Positions 35,636-46,980 of a stretch of 64,000 nucleotides of DNA are shown in pieces (position 1 is the stretch's first letter; each line of letters opens with the position of its first letter). The notes beneath the pieces were generated by a model, which ran no database searches, was not told the origin of the DNA, and was given only the letters and a program-made list of their open reading frames with translations. Origin of the DNA: Plazaster borealis (taxonomy: Eukaryota; Echinodermata; Asteroidea; Forcipulatida; Labidiasteridae); the NCBI GenBank assembly GCA_021014325.1, contig CM037462.1:20480135-20544134 (forward strand), written 5' to 3'. Both the position numbers and the translations under genes were made by a program.

Positions 35636-38581
35636 AAACGACCCCAAAAAACCAAGATCAAAATAAATGCTCACTCATATCTTCACGACCCCAGAAATCT
35701 TGAATCTCCTTCGGGTCGGTGCTGATCAGAACGCCATTGAGTAGGAAGGTGACTCCCTCATATGGCCTGTTATAGGATACCATATTGATGCCACCTAGTC
35801 TCATCTCAGTGCATTCACATGGTTTGGCCTCGGATATCCACCACCGAGGTCGTTTACCCGGACCCCTTCCATTCGGCTCCTGGTAGACGTGACATACGTG
35901 GGCATAAACTGCCGTAAAGAGAGACAGAGAGGCAAAGGGTGAGAGCATGTTACAGTGTGAACAATGAGACCACCATCTCAAGACCTACACTGCAAAAACT
36001 GGGGTGTTAAATTGACACCATGGGTGTTGTCACATTATAGATACCAAAGAGAGAATCAAAATGTACACCAAAGGGTGTTAAAATAACACTAATCCTGCCC
36101 AAAAAATTACATTGGTGTTGTATTAACACCCTTTGATGTAAATGTTGGTTCTCTCTTGGGTATCTATATGTGACAACACCCACGGTGTCATTTTAAATAC
36201 CCAAGTCTTTGCAGGGTACGGAGCTCTGGAAGTGCCATCCGAAATGTTGAGATTTTCAGTTAGTTTACTGCAGGATGACGAAAATAATAATGATGATACT
36301 TTAAAACCCTCCGAGCAGCCGAGGGGCGCGGGCGGAAGGACCAGCTTCAATTTTTGTTTAATAACTACAAAATGTGTTGATCAATTCCGCTGATTTTTTT
36401 AAAACTACCCTTAAAGGTATTATACACTTTTGGTAACAGCTCAAAATTAGTGTCCACATTTTGTGTGATTCAACATATGCATGAACAAAGAAACATGTGA
36501 AAGTTTGAGCTCAATTGGTCATCGAGGTCACGAGAAAATAGTGAAAAGAGACCTTATGTGTTATCTGTTTTTTCAAAAATCGAGTTTCTATCGCGCGTGA
36601 TAAAAACTATTGTTTTACTCATTTCTCAGAAAAGATACCGGTAGCATTTTAGGCGAAATATTTCAAGGAACCCTTTCTACCATTACTTACTTTAAATCAT
36701 GTAAGTTATGTGTGAATCTGTGAACATTTGTGTTTTTCGATCTTACCAATGGTGTATAGGGCCTTTAAACACCCTTATTTCATATACTGTAATGATTTCT
36801 ATGTGAGTGAACTCAGAGGTTGACAAATAGTGTGGGAAAGCTGAGTCACATTATAACGTGCGCACAAAAATCTTATTGTGTGCACAAAAACTTAATCCTT
36901 CCGAAATGTAAAATGTTTTGAAAATAAGCAGTGAACCAATGTGTAAATTTCAAGAATGCTTAAATCCTTAGTGTATGGGTCCAGGGAACATTTATTCATC
37001 TGTTCAGATCATTAGAACAAGAATTTTGCCCCCAAACACAGTAATACAATCTGCCTTCCGAGCGCACCCATGCGTCCAGCATGTAATTTTTTCCCAAGAT
37101 TATATTGCGCCCTTTACATAAAAATGATCAAAAGCGCATAACACGTTTTAAAATGCACATAATAGAAGTAAAAGATAAAGAAAAAAGACTGGTCACCAGG
37201 CCAGTGCCCAAACCACAGTATGGGGATATGTCTCAGAGAACTAACAGTTACTTATTACATAGGCCTATCCCTGCTGACATCGGTATGTTTTGACACACAT
37301 ATGTAAAACAAAACAAAAAGATAAACAAACTATAGGTAATTGGCAAGGCGACCATGCAAGAAAAAACAAATAATGACATTATAAACGTAAGATGACGACA
37401 TCCCAAGATAATTTATCTCGTAGGATGTTGTCTTTGGCTGCTCAACATTTTCAGGATGTTATTATCCCATGATGAATTATTTCGGGAAGTCGATATCCTA
37501 CGTTTAGGATGCCGTCATCCCAAGATAATTTATTTCGGGAAATCGACATCTCACTGTCATGATGTCCACATCTTGAGATACATTATATCTTGGGATGTCG
37601 TCATCTTTAGTTTATGATGTTCGATCTAATCGGTGCAAATCAAAACAATATTCTTGTTTTGGCATTATGTTGATATAACTCAAGCTGTAAGTTACTGTAG
37701 GATCCATCTATACCATTTACCTACCCCCATCCCCCACCCCATCCCCGCACCCCAACCCCTACCCCAACTCCCGTTCTCATAATAAACATTTGGGTTGACA
37801 TGTCACGACCCCCCCCCCCGGGAATCGCCGCCCAGGTACAGTCGCCCTTTTTAATCGCAATACGTCACCCCTATACTATTCTATCAAAAAAATCCTCCAA
37901 GATTATGCAGTTGTTTTTCGACAACTGAAGCTGAGTGTACATTTAGTAGTTTTTATTAATAAAGACCTACTTGAACGAAAACGGCAACAATTAATATTTG
38001 CTGAAATTCATTTAAAATGTTTTAAGTCAACAAGGAAATTGAGTTCACAGCAGATAAAACAGATTTTAATTGTGTAAAAAACGATAATTTTGAATACCCT
38101 CCTCCGGTGCTTTTCAGAAAGATTCGCGAAAGGGCCTGTTACGTCATCGTTTCAGCGAATTCGTTCTATTTATTAAACTTCGACCTTTTTGGTACCGTAC
38201 TTATTGTTTCATTGTTGTTCAACATGCGTTGTTCAAAAACTGCTTTGCTATTGGATTCAAACGTGACTTTGGCCTAATAGCAAATAATCTGTGTCTAATG
38301 CGGGAGGTCGTGTGTTCGAATCCCACCGTGGTGCCTGTGGAATTTTCCTGCATGAAGCCCGGTTCAAAGTTAACGCAGATGAAAGCAAATTTGACGCCAA
38401 CGAACAATTCGCTAAGTTGAAAATGTGAAACATTCACCTGCGAATATTGTATTGGGTTGTGGCGACGTCAACTTCATATGAAGTATAGGAACCGGGCTTT
38501 AAATATGTAAATTAAACAGTACCAAAAGAACTCACCTTCGCATGACAAGACACCAAGAATAAAGTACAAGGTGAAAAACAT
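34347..38581 (-). CDS. Predicted small secreted protein (3 exons), unknown family
   Basis: Exon 1 is 38581-38536, exon 2 is 35908-35675, exon 3 is 34447-34347; they join in phase to 381 nt, 126 residues. The N-terminus MFFTLYFILGVLSC is a classic short signal peptide. Exon 2 has a strong pyrimidine-rich acceptor and encodes a compact domain with HVCHVYQEPNG, RPRWWISEAKPCECTEM and a Gly/Asn-rich LNGVLIS end. The GAAG|GTGAGT and ATGA|GTGAGC donors are plausible. In the phase that fits the splice sites exon 3 codes a basic Ser/Arg-rich tail (RYRRIRHSSKW) ending at 34347. In another frame exon 3 would add three cysteines (TIRCTCSDVTIC) and stop at 34316, which would need phase 0 and perhaps an unseen exon. 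I recognise no family. It could be a hormone-like or matrix peptide; only secretion is inferred. Confidence 0.6.
34552..35266. mobile_element. Large foldback element in intron 2 of the secreted-protein gene
   Basis: Arms 34552-34805 and 35044-35266 pair imperfectly: GTTAATGGCCTGACGTTTCG at left, CGTCAGGCCATTAAC at right. A second inner pair is GGAGAAGGCAAG / CTTGCCTTCTCC. Tail copies at 30190 and 54520. Confidence 0.75.
35573..35640. repeat. C/A homopolymer and AAC microsatellite
   Basis: Runs of C then A, then (CAA)n. Prone to sequencing error. Confidence 0.9.
35990..36220. mobile_element. Foldback element with CTGCAAAAACTGGGGTGT ends
   Basis: ACTGCAAAAACTGGGGTGTT and GTCTTTGCAGGGT at the ends. 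The arms carry GACAACACCCAYGGTGTCA. It resembles MITEs seen in many animals; class not assigned. Confidence 0.65.
36411..36768. mobile_element. TTAA-type foldback MITE (TACACTTTTGG subfamily)
   Basis: TTAAAGGTATTATACACTTT to GGGCCTTTAA. Close relative of 22056-22398. Confidence 0.78.
37385..37625. repeat. Palindromic repeats of GACATCCCAAGATAATTTAT
   Basis: At least four alternating copies of the word and its complement. Lies in intron 1 of the secreted-protein gene. Confidence 0.7.
38270..38345 (+). mobile_element. SINE fragment with tRNA-like B-box
   Basis: GTGTTCGAATCCCACC with a weak upstream A-box. Short and degraded. Confidence 0.4.
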
Positions 38582-38942
38582 ACCGGTACCAAATCCTCTC
38601 GCAAAACTGACAAAAATATACTCAAATATGCACATGTGCCTCTACAGTGGCGATGTGTGAAGTAACGAGTGGCGAAACCCAGGTACAAGCAAAGACGCAA
38701 GGCTAAACATTGCCGACACGGAATTAACGTACCAATTGGTGCGAACCTGACCCGTTTTATGGGCGAGTGCAATACGTTTGTTATTTTCAGATGGTTGTAC
38801 AATAATTTGGGTTAAATTTCTCGTCGGCAATGCGAAGATAGGCCTATAGCTTTATTTTATGAAACTTGAAAAAGAAATCAAATCTGAAAAAATATCAATT
38901 CAATTCAATAAAGTATTTATTTCCGTACTCACATAACAAAGG

Positions 38943-39121
38943 GCAGATTGAAATTTGTTTTGGATAACAACTGATATCTTTTTCCATAACCACATTACTT
39001 CAAAGTGAAATGTTTCTCAAAATGCTTTATACTATCAGAAGCTGCTGTAGGCCTACTTCTTACCAAGTAAGTTTTTATCGCCATTATTGTAGGAGTAGTT
39101 ACCAAACATACCGACCCTATA
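38943..39121. mobile_element. TTAA-type MITE fragment
   Basis: Right half only: TTCTTACCAAGTAAGTTTTTA then ACCAAACATACCGACCCT. Confidence 0.6.
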
Positions 39122-39404
39122 AGAAAGAAAGAAAAAATTGAAATTAAGTAGAAATGAGGATTATTTACATTGGAGGGGAATTATTGTCATCAATCCAACA
39201 ATTGGAAACATATCCTCAGCCAGGGCTTTGATAGAAATAAATGCATCGCCAAAAGACTCATAATGCGCTTTTATCATGCCAATTGCCAAATCTAAATCCA
39301 TAGATTTAGGGAAGTACACACTTCACAGAAGAACTATTTTTAACATTCCCGATGATGAGTGGTATGGAGTTTACTCTTTGCATAATATTTAAAGCCTGCT
39401 GAGG

Positions 39405-39597
39405 TCAGAACAAGGATTTTTCAATACAAAATCGATGTTACTTGCTTGATGGCTATACATACTAAGCTGTGCAAGATGAGGATTACTTCTGATGATAAGT
39501 GCCCCTTTTGTGAAACTCACCCTCAAACAATGAAACATGTTTTATGACTGCACTATAGTGCCAAGACATTCTGGACGAATTTAGATAACTTCTTCTT
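39405..39597 (+). pseudogene. LINE reverse-transcriptase C-terminal fragment (decayed)
   Basis: A frame reads RTRIFQYKI...LCKMRITSDDKCPFCETH, then PQTMKHVL, an in-frame stop, and SAKTFW. CxxC...H plus terminal FW is the zinc-knuckle segment at the C-terminus of LINE reverse transcriptases (zf-RVT type). It contains an internal stop and is cut at about 39597 by unrelated DNA. It is a dead fragment; the rest of the element is not recognisable here. Confidence 0.65.
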
Positions 39598-40833
39598 CTG
39601 TTTCGGGTGATGTCCTCGGTCAATGACGTTACGACAGAGTTGTCCCCAGATCTCCCTGTCCCTCATGCGAATTTTCGGGCACTACGGTACAGTGTTGTAT
39701 AGGGCCATTTAAAAATCAAAAAGTGGTATTATGTGACGTCCTCGCTCTGATTGACTTAAACTCCACGGACACTGCCTGAAAGGTTCAGGAAACAAAAATT
39801 CGCGTCCCTCATGATGTAGATATTTCACCAGCTGTCACAAACCCAGTGTCCCTTCTGGTGGGAGAATACAAAAAGATGTTATATCTATTATTTTTTAGTA
39901 TAGATGTACATAATTTGGAGGCATGTTGGGAAATGTATATATTACTTTGGTTAGCCCTGCGTGACACCATAAAAAAATTCACAAACGGACAGCATCATTG
40001 ACTCATTGAGTAACAGTTAACATTTTAGCGTGTAATAGATTTTTGTTGAGAACCAAATCACTTTTAAATCGCCCAAAGCATTTAGACCCTTTTGACTAAA
40101 TAAAATCAATTCAAGCAAAATTTATTTTAAGATGAGCCCACATGTGTCTCTTTGTAGAGTTTATACCACTTTACCTTATTAGTGAAAAAACAAACCGATG
40201 GATAACAAGACAATTGGCATGCTCTTTGGCTAGGTGTAAATGTGGAACTTGGAATTTGTTTAGATTAAAAAAAAAAAAATGACGGAGTATCGACTTTTTA
40301 ATTAAAAACTGACACTCATTGAGTGAGCGATGGCATGAAAACTACAACTGTAGATTCAAGAGTTACAAGAGGCCTAATATTGGAGAAATAAAATCGCATT
40401 GGACAACAACAATAATGTACAAATTTGTTAAAAAGTGGACTGCTCTTAAAAAAATGGCCTTTTTTAATATGATGTCAGAATAACGGAACGTCTGTTTCAC
40501 CATTTTGCTGTCCCTGGTATTTATGTGAACTTATTGCATTGTGCGAACTGTGACAGAAAACAGCATTTGAAGATTGAAAACCTCTGCAATACAAAAAAGG
40601 AATTGTTTGCCGCTATCGAATGTAATGTACGACGTTTTGAAATAAAACATGAACATTATTCACAAAAATGCTTATCAGACATTTATTTCAACCGTCCGTT
40701 GTTCACAGGTTTGTTGCATCAAATATTGAAAACTAGCCGATAGGGGTGAGTAATTTTCACTCCCCAAAATTCCACAACGAAATAATTATGATGTAATCTT
40801 ATTTTTTTTACCTCTGCTGACTGGCTGTGTATT

Positions 40834-40847
40834 GTTTCCATGGTAAC
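40834..40847. promoter_or_regulatory. Perfect X-box match
   Basis: GTTTCCATGGTAAC fits the 14-bp RFX consensus at every position. It lies between the secreted-protein gene and the CG-rich region. A chance match somewhere in 64 kb is not unlikely. Confidence 0.4.
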
Positions 40848-41037
40848 CACATAGCGCTAAACATGAACACTGTAACAAAGAGAATACCGATCTAAAATGT
40901 AGGACAGACACAATTCGTTATTATTTTAGCATTTTCCAATGCCCATCATTCCCACAAAGAAGCCGGCAGTAACATACTTTGTTCTGATTCGCTTGTCTGC
41001 AAATACTTGCCCGCGGGCTCTATTTTTGTTAATAAAT

Positions 41038-41311
41038 CGGGCTCGATCACAAAGAGCTAAGATTGATCTGAACTGCGAATCAATCTTAATTGTTATGAAG
41101 CAAAGTGTGATGTCACAAAACAAAGCACTATGGTAATTTTAAGACGAATATTAGTGCTTTGTGAAAATGAACCCACACTAAAAAATATTCACCATAAGAT
41201 GAGTGGTCATCATTACCTTTGTAATTAGTATTGTGACATCACACTTTGTTACTAAGCAATTCAGATTGTTTCGAAGTTAAGATCAATCTTAGCTCTATGT
41301 GAAATCGAACC
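41038..41311. mobile_element. Foldback element
   Basis: Arms with GAGCTAAGATTGATC and GCAAAGTGTGATGTCAC and their complements (GATCAATCTTAGCTC, GTGACATCACACTTTG). Confidence 0.72.
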
Positions 41312-43611
41312 AAAGTGAGTCGTTTTAAGATGAGTTTTAGTAGGCCTATCACCATAGTGAGCATGTGACGTGTTGTGGAATCACGCTAAGCAGAAAGATG
41401 AGGTCCGATTTTGGGCTGATTGAAGGTATTGCACGAAACTAAAAATCGCCAAAGATTTGTGGCATTTAAACTAAAAATGAGTCACGTCCATTAGATCCAT
41501 CAGCCACAAACAAATAGCATGTTACAAATGTATTTTATGCATTGTCCGTGGGATATGCGAAAGGTTTTGTATGTTTTTCGTTTTGCAGCTGCATCATCTT
41601 TTAAAATTCGTTCAGATAAATAATTGTAAAAAACATTTCGGCGAAAATCGGTTCCTGCAACTTTAAAGTTGACTGATTGGTCAACTCATATTAAAGATCA
41701 TTGTTTTGTGAAATCAAGCCCTGGCTTATTAATTATTGGAAACAATGGGGTATTGTTTTCTTTCGTCATGAAGCTTGCCGCTCGGATCAGCAAAGTGCGA
41801 AGTCGAATCACAACCACGCCCTTTTACTTTAGTTGTTACCAAACCGAGGGGGTGCAGCAATGGCAAACGTTTGGGACGCTAATTTGATAACAATAAGTGG
41901 CTGTTTCGATGTATAATGGTACAGGGATGTAATGAAGACAGCATGGTAAGAATTCAGGTCATCTCGTACCCAAGTCAATGGTTCACTGATGAAGTATTAT
42001 TCTCGTGAGTTCGTTATCTGGTGGGAGTCTGCTGCAGCTTGGATGGCCGAATCCACATTTACCAACAGAGGGCGCTCCATCAGTGTTCGGCATCGATATA
42101 GCTCTGCCTAGATCGATTTAACCATAACCATGGAGGAATAAATTATAACCAACTCAGTCCACAGAGCAACGGTTCATCAAAGAGCTGCTTAAAGTTGCAT
42201 GCAAGGTTCGATTTTCGTCGAAAGACATTTTGTGTAAGAACATTTGATAGAATTTTGACAGATTCAAAACGAAGAATTAGGCTATGGGCTTTCGTATAGT
42301 GCCACGGACAATTATTACACACTGCATGCGTTTGTGCGCGTTGCTGATGGGACGTGATGAAACAAAGTCAGATCCTGAGAATATTCAGTTTGTAGTTAAC
42401 TATCATTATTGGCGGATTTTGTTTTGTGCAATACCCTAAATAAAAAAGCTTCTAACTTTATCGAATCTATAAAATAAAAAAATCAACTTAAGTCAAAATT
42501 ATCTTGTTAAAATAATTGGCAAAAAATCAGACCCAGTAAAACAATATAAACACAACAATAATAGTAAGTATACTGCTTAGCAAAAAACGCAGAGAACCTG
42601 TCACGAACATGTTTCTGATTGGCTTTTGGCTGGAAACCTGAATGTGCAACAAAGCAAACATTTTCATTGCTGCTAAGGATGTTATGTGGTGTTATATTAT
42701 CAGTTATTGCAGACGGTTGTGCACGCAGCATGTACCTACTAACAACACATTAACTTTTACCGTTCCGAAATTTCACCGTACAATCAACAGAGGGCGCTCT
42801 AACCATTGTATGAACACACAAAGCATGCATTTCGAAAAATGAAATCAATAATTTGAATAAATTATGGTAGCAATTATCATTAGTGCAAAATTATTCCGTT
42901 TTGTGTACTCTTTTTCCCCAGCGGGACAGGTGTTTAATATTGCACCTGGCACAAAAAAAATGAAAAAAATTCCGAGGGTAGCTAGAACAACATGTTCACA
43001 AAAACGAGGTCACCTCACAAAATAAAATTGTTTCCGTTAAAATCCAAATCGATAATCTATATTATACGTACGAAGTTGTGTGATTGTGTACATGTACTGT
43101 ATGCAATAATTGCACTGTGCACGTATGTAGTGCGCATACATTATGCACTAAAATGGGAGCTTGTCTTTTTCTTCTCTCTAGCGCCGAAGCACATCTATAT
43201 CCATTCACTTAGCAACGCACTATTTTCCAAATTAGCTTCTAAATAAATAACATATAACGAATGGATATATTTCTAAATATGTTTCAAATAGATCAGATAA
43301 TCTAAGAATGTAATATTATCAAGAATTTGTTGTATTTTGGTGAGTTCTTTAAAGGAACTAAAGGTGCAGGGAGCGGCCATTGGCGGATGTTTTATCGTTG
43401 ATGTGTAGTGACGAGGTTTAGCAACTGTTGCCTTGAGAATAAACGCCATAGCCACGGTAGTCCTGGCGACTGTTACCCGCCAACTACAAGGTAATTTTTC
43501 CTTTTTGATTCGTTGGAGTGTGTAAAGACTGTAGCCCGTACGAACAAACTGCACATTCTGGCTCTCTTTTGGGTGATTTATTGGTACTAAATTTGAGAAA
43601 TTGACTGAGAA

Positions 43612-43719
43612 ATGTCGGGGAATGTTGAGCCTAGGTTTTTACAGGCGGCGTTCCAAAATGGCGATTTTGCGCGGGGTTATTTCTTGCATGTACAATTCTG
43701 CAGTTTGTTCGGCGGGTAG
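43612..43719 (+). other. Short ORF in CG-rich region (35 codons)
   Basis: ATG TCG GGG starts a 35-codon frame reading MSGNVEPRFLQAAFQNGDFA and ending at TAG 43717-43719. It could be the start of an unrecognised gene, a uORF in a leader exon, or chance. No homology is recognised. Confidence 0.2.
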
Positions 43720-44675
43720 TTGTGGTACGGTACTGAAGCATTGGATCGTAACGTTGCGTCATTGGGGCATGTTGGGCATATTGCTTGATCTCTCACACAT
43801 GTTAAGTACGATTCGCATGCAATGCTAAACGTCTGTACTCCACACACTTGTGTTGTGTGTGTAGTCTTATTTATTTCCTATTTTAATTAAGTTGTGTTAC
43901 TGTTAAAAATTACACATGTTACAGAGCATGCATGCGTTGCACGGAGATGTTTATCTTAATTTTATTTAGGCCAGCTGTATTTTTTCAAGCAGACTTCTAT
44001 TCTAGCCACATGATCTAAGCATGTTTACTATTTCTAATTTGTTCATGTTTTTCCTTCAGCAGTCATGGCCATGGATATCCATGACATTTTTACTGTTTAT
44101 GGTGGTGTAGGCCTACTGTGTTTGTTAATGTTGGCATGTTTGGTAGGCATAAACTTGGTTCATATTTCAAATGATTGAGAGGCAAATTTTTATGATATCT
44201 TTCTATATTTGCAGCTAGTGCCAATCAATTTGCTGGACTCCCTCCGCATCTTGGCCCTATGTCCACATATACTAGCATCAGCAGGAGCTTGAGATGATTT
44301 TTTAAAAAGAAACGCGCACTTTTTTGCCGAAATTTTCCCCCAGTCATGCCAGTAATAAAAGTCATCACTTCCATTGCGCAATTGTGAAGATGCGCATGAT
44401 CATGAGCGCTGATTTGATTTGCTGAAACAAAGCATTACCTATCTAGTCTTTTTTGTGTCGCTGCAGCATGCTATTTTTTTCCGCACTGCTGGTTCGTGTT
44501 CAGCAGTTTTGGCGCTGTGTGTAAAATGACATGAATGAATACCGCCTTGACTGTATAAAGACTAAAGCGAAGTCATACATTTTGTCATTGCACATGCGCA
44601 TCACACAGCGAAAAATGACCTACATGAATTGGCACGGAGCGGCCACGAGAGGGCGCCTCAACACAGCTCATTATA

Positions 44676-44683
44676 TGACGTCA
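44676..44683. promoter_or_regulatory. Consensus CRE TGACGTCA
   Basis: A perfect palindromic CREB/ATF site in the CG-rich region. Confidence 0.35.
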
Positions 44684-45395
44684 TGGATATGCACCTTTTA
44701 AGGCAATTTTTATGAATGAAATTGCGGCGCATGCGCTGTGGTTAGCGTCCTGACCTCTGTACATGCATCCTTTCGACAGAGTAATCCAAGCGTTTCAGAA
44801 CGATCCCAAAATCATAGGATTTGGCAGTTACTTCGATTTTTTACTGAATATTTTTGATTTCAATCTAAAGATCAACAACTGGCAGATTCGTACCTGATTT
44901 TTGGAGTCTGGCAAGTCATATTTTCATTGCATTTTTAGTGAGAAACGGCGCCACTGTCACAAAATGTTCGTGATACATTTAAGATTTATCGGCAACGTGT
45001 ATTATATGCATGGGGTGAACGTAGGGGTAGCGTCATGCGATTATGCATGAACTGGACCGGGGTTTTGAAGTGCGTTTGTGGTGTGCACGGTGTACATGCG
45101 TGGTGTGTATATTGGTGCGCTTACGTGTTTGTGTTGACCGTGGGCGGGTTGCGACCAGCCTACGTGTGTGCGTGGAGCTCCACGGTGCGTGGGGGTTCCC
45201 TTACGCATTTGCCCATGATGTCACGAGCTCAGCAGAGCGGAGAGCCAGCCAATGAGCGCCGTGCTGGCTTGGCACTGTGCCGCGTCTATCCGTGTTGCAC
45301 AACACATGGGGGATTTTTCGCAGTGCATCAGTTAACATCATGGCGCCCACAATGTTTAATCAAGGGATTGTCAGCTCGGAGATTTTTCATAAAAT

Positions 45396-45850
45396 TGCAC
45401 TAAAGAAGACCCAGTAACTGGGGCGCTGTACTCTGGTTTTTTCGAAATGTTGACATCTGTGGGCGTACTAGCACCCCAGATATGTGTTGCATATACGCAC
45501 AGCGATCTTCAAATTGACACAAAAAATGCCTCAGAACGACAAAAATACCCAACAAAAAACGCCTTTAAAAACGCCTACTGGCTTCTTTATACATGTGTCT
45601 AAGATGCAACATCAGGCATTTAAATGTACTCACGATTTTATTTTGAGCTGCAAATTTACGATTTTCTGAGAAACCACCATGACGTCAAACTCTCAGTTGG
45701 ACCGACATTCATACTGTGTGCACTCTCTGCAGCGCGCGATTGCTGGGCGAATATACAACGCATTCCTGGGACGCTAGTACGACCGCAGATGTCAAAATTT
45801 CGAAAAAACGAGTACGGGGCCCAGTTACTGGGTCTAGCACTAAAAGTAAA
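45396..45850. mobile_element. Foldback element of about 455 bp
   Basis: The left arm (GACCCAGTAACTGGGGCG, then CGAAATGTTGACATCTG) pairs with the right (CAGATGTCAAAATTTCGAAA, GCCCAGTTACTGGGTC). About 110 bp per arm, about 85% similar by eye. Confidence 0.7.
45680..45687. promoter_or_regulatory. Consensus CRE TGACGTCA
   Basis: A second perfect CRE about 1 kb from the first, in the loop of the 45.4-45.85 kb inverted repeat. Two more copies occur at 32191 and 34327. Confidence 0.35.
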
Positions 45851-46102
45851 ACGAACTTGCACAAAATTGTTTTAATGTGCTCTCCACAATTGCACCATGG
45901 TATTGGCAAGTAACAAGTGGGGGGAAAAAACGTGGGTTTCTATTCGAAAAATCATCTTACCTCCTGATGATACGTTGGCGAAGCCAAAGGGCCAAGAAGC
46001 GGAGGGAGTTAACCACATTTCAACTCCAGCAATTAGTTTGTTCAAATTTGTGACGTCCAATTCGCTTAGCAATTTGCATTCGTGTTGACATGATTAATGA
46101 AT

Positions 46103-46317
46103 TGACCATTTCATGGTAATGCGCCATGTTGACTCTGCCACGTGCGCCATGGTGCGTTGTTTATTTTGAACTCTGCAACTTGATAATCGCACATGACGCA
46201 CAGTGTGAGAAGCACACGTGAAGTTACGAATCATGTAAATGTCAAATTGAAATAAACACTGCACCACGGCGCACGGGGCAGATTCAACATGGCACATATT
46301 ACCATGAAAGGGTCTAT
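46103..46317. mobile_element. Foldback element of about 215 bp
   Basis: TTTCATGGTAATGCGCCATG at left and its near complement CATGGCACATATTACCATG at right. The arms continue about 60 bp. Confidence 0.75.
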
Positions 46318-46324
46318 TATGAAT

Positions 46325-46600
46325 GGGGGCCAATTTCATAGCACTACTTAACGGTAAGCAAATTTTCGTGTGTACTATAGCAGACAAATTTGCGTTTAAG
46401 CGTATTTCATTGGTTGGTAAGAAAATTAGGCAGCCAGCTTGTGCATTCACCATGGATTTGCATTGTTACGTCGTTGATTTTCATACAGTAAGCACCAGAA
46501 GGTTAGCATGCCTTTTCTTGTGCTTTAGCAGCGCTATGAAATGGTAACTCGCGCAGTAAGCACAAAATCGGTTGTTAAGCAGCTCTATGAAATGGGGCCC
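46325..46600. mobile_element. Foldback element, GGGCCCAATTTCATAG family
   Basis: GGGGGCCAATTTCATAGCAC at left and GCAGCTCTATGAAATGGGGC at right, directly beside the preceding element. Confidence 0.6.
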
Positions 46601-46674
46601 AGGGCTTGATGAGGGTTATTTAGGTATTTATTTTCCTACTTTTTAGAGCTAACAGTAACTCTTAAGTTTGTCAG

Positions 46675-46980
46675 CAGTGCACTTCTAGACCCAAATTTTT
46701 TAAGTTTGGCCGAAGCATGCTGAATTGAAACAAGGTCTTCGGAATGTTTTCTACTTGGTGTTTATCTTGGTTTTAAAAGCCTTACTGTGCAATCTGGAAC
46801 ATTCTACATGTAATGGTTTTCTCTTGATGTTTCTGGTGAAATTAAGTTTTTTGGTTTGTTTGCGTACCGGTTAATTTTTTTTTCTTTCTTTTTGCGTATC
46901 GGCTGAAATTTGCGCATATCGGCACGCAAATAGCTCGTATTGGCCTGATACGCTAGCTTGTGCAAGGGGAGAACCCTGCT
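46675..46980 (-). repeat. Dispersed repeat (copy 2 of 3)
   Basis: Inverted relative to 3345-3620: GTCTTCGGAATGTTTTCTAC and a GGGGAGAACCCTG terminus. Confidence 0.6.

Larger units (their letters stand above)
38582..43289. other. Intergenic between the secreted-protein gene and the CG-rich region
   Basis: Contains the promoter side of the secreted-protein gene, a MITE fragment at 38943-39121, the LINE fragment, a perfect X-box and the foldback at 41038. No other gene recognised. Confidence 0.5.
43290..46100. promoter_or_regulatory. CG-rich region, candidate RFX promoter and 5' exon
   Basis: CG dinucleotides are visibly denser here than elsewhere. The region holds CCAAAATGGCGATTTTGCGC (YY1-like core, about 43654), perfect CRE sites TGACGTCA at 44676 and 45680, a CCAAT box near 45249 and long stretches free of the common mobile elements. 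The RFX gene to the right needs an upstream non-coding exon, so this is a reasonable place for it. No exon boundary can be fixed from sequence. Confidence 0.35.

Noticed and set aside
35407..35725. Lys/Gln/Thr-rich open frames
   Set aside because: Produced by the A-run and CAA microsatellite on the opposite strand of the secreted-protein exon.
45035..45403. 122-residue open frame in the CG-rich region
   Set aside because: The composition (many Cys, Val and Trp from GTGTG-type runs) follows the local base pattern, with no recognised domain and no clear splice sites. Length alone is weak in CG-rich DNA.
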